A stretch of 48,557 bases of DNA from Candidatus Dojkabacteria bacterium (GTDB taxonomy: Bacteria; Patescibacteriota; Dojkabacteria; JAOAGR01): the NCBI GenBank assembly GCA_026415655.1, contig JAOAGR010000011.1:1-48557 (forward strand), given 5' to 3'. The stretch's first letter is position 1. Each line of letters starts with the position of its first letter. The translations under genes were made by a program, and so were the position numbers. Below, in pieces: positions 43,349 to 48,557 of the stretch. The notes beneath the pieces were generated by a model. The model saw nothing but the letters and a program-made list of their open reading frames with translations, ran no database searches and had not been told where the DNA came from.

Positions 43349-44276
43349 AAAAATTCTTGAGATACTTCTCTACTCGCGAAAAAACGCCAAAATATCGATC
43401 CAAAAAATAAATTAAATTAACAATTATAGTAATGAAAACTTCTGTCGAATAAAAAATATGTAAATCGCTTAATGATTCGGGTAAAAATTGCAGCAAAAAT
43501 ATTATAAATGCACCTACAAACCCATAAAAAACCTGTTGAGTTACCTCTATAGGTGTGGTTTTTGGTTCATTAAACATTACAAAACTGAAAAATACCATAC
43601 TTAAAAATATATCTACTACCAATCTAGTTATATCACTTAATCCCAGATCAAATGTATTTATAAAAGATACAAGATCAATAATTTTGAAAACTGTTGCGAA
43701 TATAATAAAAGAAATAGAAAGATAAATCTTTTTAAATTTGTAAGCATAATAAACAAATACCAGAGCGATTGAAATGGCCAGAAAATATTGTATAAATAAG
43801 TTATCAAAGATCTTTAATACATTCCCCGCCCACCACGATACACTCAGATCAATAGGTTGTAATCTAAATACAAAGCTTAATACATCCAAAACAACTAGAA
43901 GACCGAATATAGAAGCCATAGTTGGATTAAATATCGGTCCCCCCTGATATCTAATGAATGCTTTAAAAATAATCAGAAAAATAGCAATCAAAATCCAATA
44001 AATCATATTAGTTTGAACATCTAATATTGCCAAAAGCAATATACCAGAAATCATCAGATTTAAAGGATTAACAAAAATGTTAAAATATTTTGTAGCAATA
44101 AAATAATAAATACCAAATACTAAAGCCAAAACTATTATTTTCGATATTAAATCATATACAAAAATACCCCATAAACTATCTTGAAATATTCTAAAAACCA
44201 GATGATAAAAAACAAATGCTAACAATACAAGTACAAACTGAAAGGTTGTATTTTTAAGTGTAAAAAATTTTTGCAT
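43332..44276 (-). CDS. RnfD/NqrB-like multi-helix membrane protein
   Basis: 314 residues with about nine or ten hydrophobic helices. The segments GGPIFNPTMASIFGL and FVMFNEPKTTPIEVTQQ resemble the conserved loops of the RnfD/NqrB family (quinone- and flavin-related membrane subunits). I do not see the S-G-A-T motif that carries covalent FMN in RnfD and NqrB, so it may hold only riboflavin or none. It is divergent from genes for an FMN-binding protein and ApbE, which supports a redox role. TACAAT lies 6 nt before the ATG in a TGATACAAT extended -10. Confidence 0.75.
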   Translation of the reverse strand: MQKFFTLKNTTFQFVLVLLAFVFYHLVFRIFQDSLWGIFVYDLISKIIVLALVFGIYYFIATKYFNIFVNPLNLMISGILLLAILDVQTNMIYWILIAIFLIIFKAFIRYQGGPIFNPTMASIFGLLVVLDVLSFVFRLQPIDLSVSWWAGNVLKIFDNLFIQYFLAISIALVFVYYAYKFKKIYLSISFIIFATVFKIIDLVSFINTFDLGLSDITRLVVDIFLSMVFFSFVMFNEPKTTPIEVTQQVFYGFVGAFIIFLLQFLPESLSDLHIFYSTEVFITIIVNLIYFLDRYFGVFSRVEKYLKNFYENKN

Positions 44277-44313
44277 AACTTTATTGTATCACAAGAGACA
44301 AACAGGCACTAAA

Positions 44314-44342
44314 TTGATAACTCAATCTAACTTTATTATAAT
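44314..44342 (+). promoter_or_regulatory. Promoter of the FMN-binding protein and apbE genes
   Basis: TTGATA (44314-44319), 17-nt spacer, TATAAT (44337-44342), near consensus. The -10 overlaps the ATG at 44341, so translation must start at the ATG at 44350, 7 nt after the -10. Confidence 0.65.
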
Positions 44343-44349
44343 GGAAAAT

Positions 44350-44880
44350 ATGAACAATAAGAATAATCTGATCATTTCAGGATTGATTATCGGGACTTCT
44401 CTAATAATCGTGTCTGCTGGAATAATATTTTGGAATTCACGTACCTCATCGAATGAAAGCGCGGGGGGAGATGTAACTGATCAACCGACAACCCACACAA
44501 CAAATAATGACACAACATGTACGGAAAATGATAGATGTTTCGTACCAAGTGATATCAATACAACTGTCACCAATCAGACGTCAACATACAAAAATGGTTC
44601 GTACACCACAGAAGTTGCTTATAGTGTACCGGATGGGTTTAACAAACTAAAACTATCCATCAAACTTGAGAATGGTAAAATAACAGAAGTAAACGTTACA
44701 CAATCAGATATAGATAGTGAATCAAAAAAGTATGATCGAAGATTTCAATCCAATTATAAATCTTTTGTGATTAATCAAGATATCGATAACCTTAGACTCG
44801 ATGTAGTTTCTGGGGCATCCCTTACAACGGATGCTTTTAATAATGCCTTAGAAAAAATAAGACAACAAGCAAAATCATAA
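44350..44880 (+). CDS. Membrane-anchored FMN-binding protein (RnfG/NqrC-like domain)
   Basis: 176 residues from the promoter-supported start (the ORF track adds 22). A signal-anchor helix (about 6-28) is followed by a Thr/Asn-rich spacer with two cysteines and an FMN_bind domain (about 80-176): GSYTTEVAYSVPDG, KLSIKLENGKITEV and the attachment motif SGASLTTDAFNNAL, where the second Thr is expected to carry FMN by a phosphoester bond. The enzyme that makes this bond, ApbE, is the next gene, 9 nt downstream. The protein should act on the outer face of the membrane. Confidence 0.9.
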   Translation: MNNKNNLIISGLIIGTSLIIVSAGIIFWNSRTSSNESAGGDVTDQPTTHTTNNDTTCTENDRCFVPSDINTTVTNQTSTYKNGSYTTEVAYSVPDGFNKLKLSIKLENGKITEVNVTQSDIDSESKKYDRRFQSNYKSFVINQDIDNLRLDVVSGASLTTDAFNNALEKIRQQAKS

Positions 44881-44889
44881 GATGTATCC

Positions 44890-45726
44890 TTGTCCGAATT
44901 TATAGATCCAAAAAGTCTAAACAACTATTCATTCAAATCAATTGGTACTTGTTGGAATATCTATTTAGACAACAATAATCCAAAACTAACTACAAACATA
45001 AAGAATATTTGTACCTTATTCGAAAATCGATTCTCTCGCTTTATATCCGCATCTGAACTCTACAAACCAAAAAACAAGTCAGGATATTTCAAATCATCAC
45101 ACGAATTTGTCAGGATCTTAAGGATTTACCAGAAACTTTATACAATCTCTGACAAAAGGTTTACGCCGTTAATAGCAATTAGACTAGAAGACCTCGGATA
45201 TGATGAAAACTATTCATTCATATCAAAAGAAAGATTAAGAGAAATCCCTGACTTTCTAGAGAATATAAAAATAATCTCAAAAAATGTAATTTTTATAAAT
45301 AAACCAATATCATTTGATTTCGGTGGAATCGGAAAGGGCTATCTTATTGAGAAACTATTCAAATATCTAAAAACAAAATGTAACACTTTTATTATTGATG
45401 CATCAGGAGATATCAAATACTTTGACATAAAAAAAAGATTAGTAAAAATAGGTCTTATGTCATACAAACATGACAAAATCATCGGATATTCAAAATTAAA
45501 AAGTGGGTTGAGCTTGCACGGATCGAGCAATCACATCAGAAGATGGCTGACACACTCTCACATAGTAAACCCACTGACCAACAAGTCAGATTCGGATATA
45601 GAAGTCTGGGTTTTGGGAAAAAATTCTATACTTTGTGATTTTATATGCAAGTTACCATTTTTAGACTTTGACAAAGGAGAGATCAATTCCAAATTTCCAG
45701 ACTATGAGGTGCTTATCGTAGATTAA
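44890..45726 (+). CDS. apbE: FAD:protein FMN transferase
   Basis: 278 residues with a TTG start. Recognised from FDFGGIGKGYLIEKL (equivalent to D-L-G-a-I-A-K-G-y), IIDASGDIKYF (the G-G-D-I strand) and SGLSLHGSSNHIRRW with HSHIVNPLTNKSD, the metal and FAD region. ApbE moves FMN from FAD to a threonine of FMN_bind domains. The substrate is most likely the protein encoded immediately upstream. No signal peptide or lipobox is visible, which is unusual because the target domain should be outside the cell; the annotated start could be short. It overlaps the convergent next gene by 4 bp. Confidence 0.9.
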   Translation: MSEFIDPKSLNNYSFKSIGTCWNIYLDNNNPKLTTNIKNICTLFENRFSRFISASELYKPKNKSGYFKSSHEFVRILRIYQKLYTISDKRFTPLIAIRLEDLGYDENYSFISKERLREIPDFLENIKIISKNVIFINKPISFDFGGIGKGYLIEKLFKYLKTKCNTFIIDASGDIKYFDIKKRLVKIGLMSYKHDKIIGYSKLKSGLSLHGSSNHIRRWLTHSHIVNPLTNKSDSDIEVWVLGKNSILCDFICKLPFLDFDKGEINSKFPDYEVLIVD

Positions 45727-46415
45727 AATCTTCCATGTAATTTATCTGCAATACACGTCAGTAACCCATTAACAGATCTCCACAAACTATGACTTTCATA
45801 ATATTTGGTATCTTTAACAAAGTAACTTGGTTTAAATAACGGATTTAATAATAAAAAAGTTGTTAATACACACGAGGAAAAACTCAAAAATCTGACTACA
45901 GGGAGTTTGGCACAGGTCCTACTCATGTTTGTATCAACAACGAGAATCTGTCCAGATTCTGGGTCAAAAATTGCATTTTGTGTAGCTAAGGGATTTAAAA
46001 ATTCCACAACAGGCCAACCTGCGATATCTGGAATTAACTGGCCTTTGCTAAACAGATAAACAAGAACAGATTGTAGAAGCAAACGTATTAAATTTTTGCG
46101 ATTGGAGTAATCATCAAAAAAGCCAAGCATCACAGCATCTCTCAATGGTATACCTTTAATTCGCCTTTGTATAATGTGCATTTCTGCGTTATCATGAGTA
46201 CCTGTGACATAATACAATGTATTCGGGAACAATCCAGGAGCAAGTTTTTTTATTTTTCCATATTCTTCACAGTAATATTTAGTCTCCTGGCGAATAGTTT
46301 GAGTCCCACCACTTTCATTTCGGCTACCTTGATGCCTTTTTCTTATCTTTACTACAAAAGATTCAGGTTCTAGCAAATAGACACTAGATGTTCGTCCTTC
46401 ACCAACCGGCTTCAT
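45723..46415 (-). CDS. Protein-kinase-like fold protein
   Basis: 230 residues. The glycine loop VGEGRTSSVYLL, the lysine strand SFVVKIRKRH, the hinge-like IIQRRIKGIPL and a catalytic-loop-like region PDIAGWP with NAIFDPESGQILVVDTN give the order of a kinase or aminoglycoside-phosphotransferase fold. The usual HRD is not clear and the C-lobe is short, so activity is uncertain. It lies beside the rRNA operon and could be read by continuation from it, although a terminator separates them. Confidence 0.65.
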   Translation of the reverse strand: MKPVGEGRTSSVYLLEPESFVVKIRKRHQGSRNESGGTQTIRQETKYYCEEYGKIKKLAPGLFPNTLYYVTGTHDNAEMHIIQRRIKGIPLRDAVMLGFFDDYSNRKNLIRLLLQSVLVYLFSKGQLIPDIAGWPVVEFLNPLATQNAIFDPESGQILVVDTNMSRTCAKLPVVRFLSFSSCVLTTFLLLNPLFKPSYFVKDTKYYESHSLWRSVNGLLTCIADKLHGRF

Positions 46416-46455
46416 ATAGTAATATAATATATTTCATAAAATAAATCAAAATAAA

Positions 46456-46477
46456 AGGCCACCCGAAGGTGGCCTTT
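46456..46477 (-). terminator. Terminator of the rRNA operon
   Basis: Minus strand AAAGGCCACC, loop TTCG, GGTGGCC followed by TTTTATTTT, 3 nt after the 5S gene. A stable UUCG tetraloop closes the stem. Confidence 0.95.
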
Positions 46478-46480
46478 AAC

Positions 46481-46587
46481 CTGGCCACGACCTATCCTCC
46501 CGCATACCGCAGTACTTTCGGCGCTGGAGCGTTTCACTTCTCTGTTCGGGATGGGAAGAGGTGGTTCCACTCCGCTACAGTAGCCAG
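46481..46587 (-). rRNA. rrf: 5S rRNA
   Basis: 107 nt. The ends pair (CTGGCTA with TGGCCAG), and the conserved CCCATCCCGAACAG loop of domain beta is present, as is GCGCCGAAAGTACTG. It lies downstream of 23S and directly before a terminator. The length is slightly short but complete. Confidence 0.95.
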
Positions 46588-46695
46588 TAAAAGATTTCAT
46601 TTTTTATAAAACCTTATACTGACTACCATATATTCTGCCAAAACTGAATAGACAACACATCGTAAGCAAGCATAATGCCTTTGTTAGAATTAATT

Positions 46696-48538
<1,843 letters not shown>

Positions 48539-48557
48539 CTGTCTCTTATACACATCT
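48539..48557. other. Nextera transposon-end (mosaic end) sequence
   Basis: The last 19 bases are CTGTCTCTTATACACATCT, the reverse complement of the Tn5 mosaic end used in Nextera libraries. It interrupts the 23S gene and is a library artefact left by trimming or assembly. Confidence 0.97.

Overview
The window is an AT-rich bacterial contig that uses the standard code (UGA is used as a stop). I read it as a member of the Candidate Phyla Radiation (Patescibacteria), phylum not assigned. The reasons are small compact operons, a class II (B12-type) ribonucleotide reductase, a stripped-down ATP synthase delta subunit, single-cluster ferredoxin, sortase, DUF11, PEGA and dockerin surface proteins, an RnfD-like/FMN/ApbE set, and a near absence of Shine-Dalgarno sequences. 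The right end is 23S rRNA that runs into a 19-base Nextera transposon-end sequence, so that edge is an assembly or trimming boundary and not biology.

Layout. 1-1.7 kb (minus): secE-nusG-DUF4870-like-atpD (start of gene only). 1.7-6.8 kb: Mn-type superoxide dismutase, an EVE-HIT-DedA operon, a PEGA/propeller membrane protein and a sortase. 6.8-7.9 kb: tRNA-Arg(CCT), whose antisense strand encodes the end of a convergent unknown gene. 8-12.8 kb: atpB-E-F-H-A-G followed by a VKOR-type thiol oxidase; atpD lies 7.8 kb away on the other strand. 12.9-22.1 kb: hsp20 with an operator-like inverted repeat, valS, a HAD hydrolase, an alkyltransferase-like DNA repair protein, rpmF-nusB-ferredoxin, and pheS-pheT with a rearranged PheT. 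22.1-26 kb: alpha/beta hydrolase, membrane-anchored MurF-like ligase and MurJ. 26-32 kb: phospholipase-D-like protein, a helical membrane protein, then a secreted subtilisin with a C-terminal dockerin next to a membrane-anchored cohesin protein. 32-37.3 kb: ddl-alr and nrdJ. 37.3-41.4 kb: fusA, mazG-like, rpsG and a DUF11 surface protein. 41.4-43.1 kb: two frameshifted genes. 43.1-46.4 kb: RnfD-like membrane protein, FMN-binding protein, ApbE and a kinase-like protein. 46.4 kb-end (minus): 23S-5S rRNA with a terminator.

How the genes work together. ddl, alr, the MurF-like ligase and murJ supply D-Ala-D-Ala and lipid II for peptidoglycan. The sortase, DUF11, PEGA, cohesin and dockerin-subtilisin genes build the outer face of that wall. 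The RnfD-like, FMN-binding and ApbE proteins form a small flavin electron-transfer module across the membrane, while the ATP synthase (H+-type c-ring by sequence) converts the ion gradient.

The most unusual points are (1) a 23S rRNA with changes at two nearly universal functional loops, the sarcin-ricin loop (A2660 to C) and the A-loop (U2552 to A), together with an EF-G whose G4 motif reads NKLA instead of NKxD; (2) the dockerin-subtilisin/cohesin pair; (3) PheT with its tRNA-binding domain moved from the N- to the C-terminal side; and (4) promoters whose -10 box sits 5-9 nt before the start codon in gene after gene, which implies largely leaderless mRNAs.
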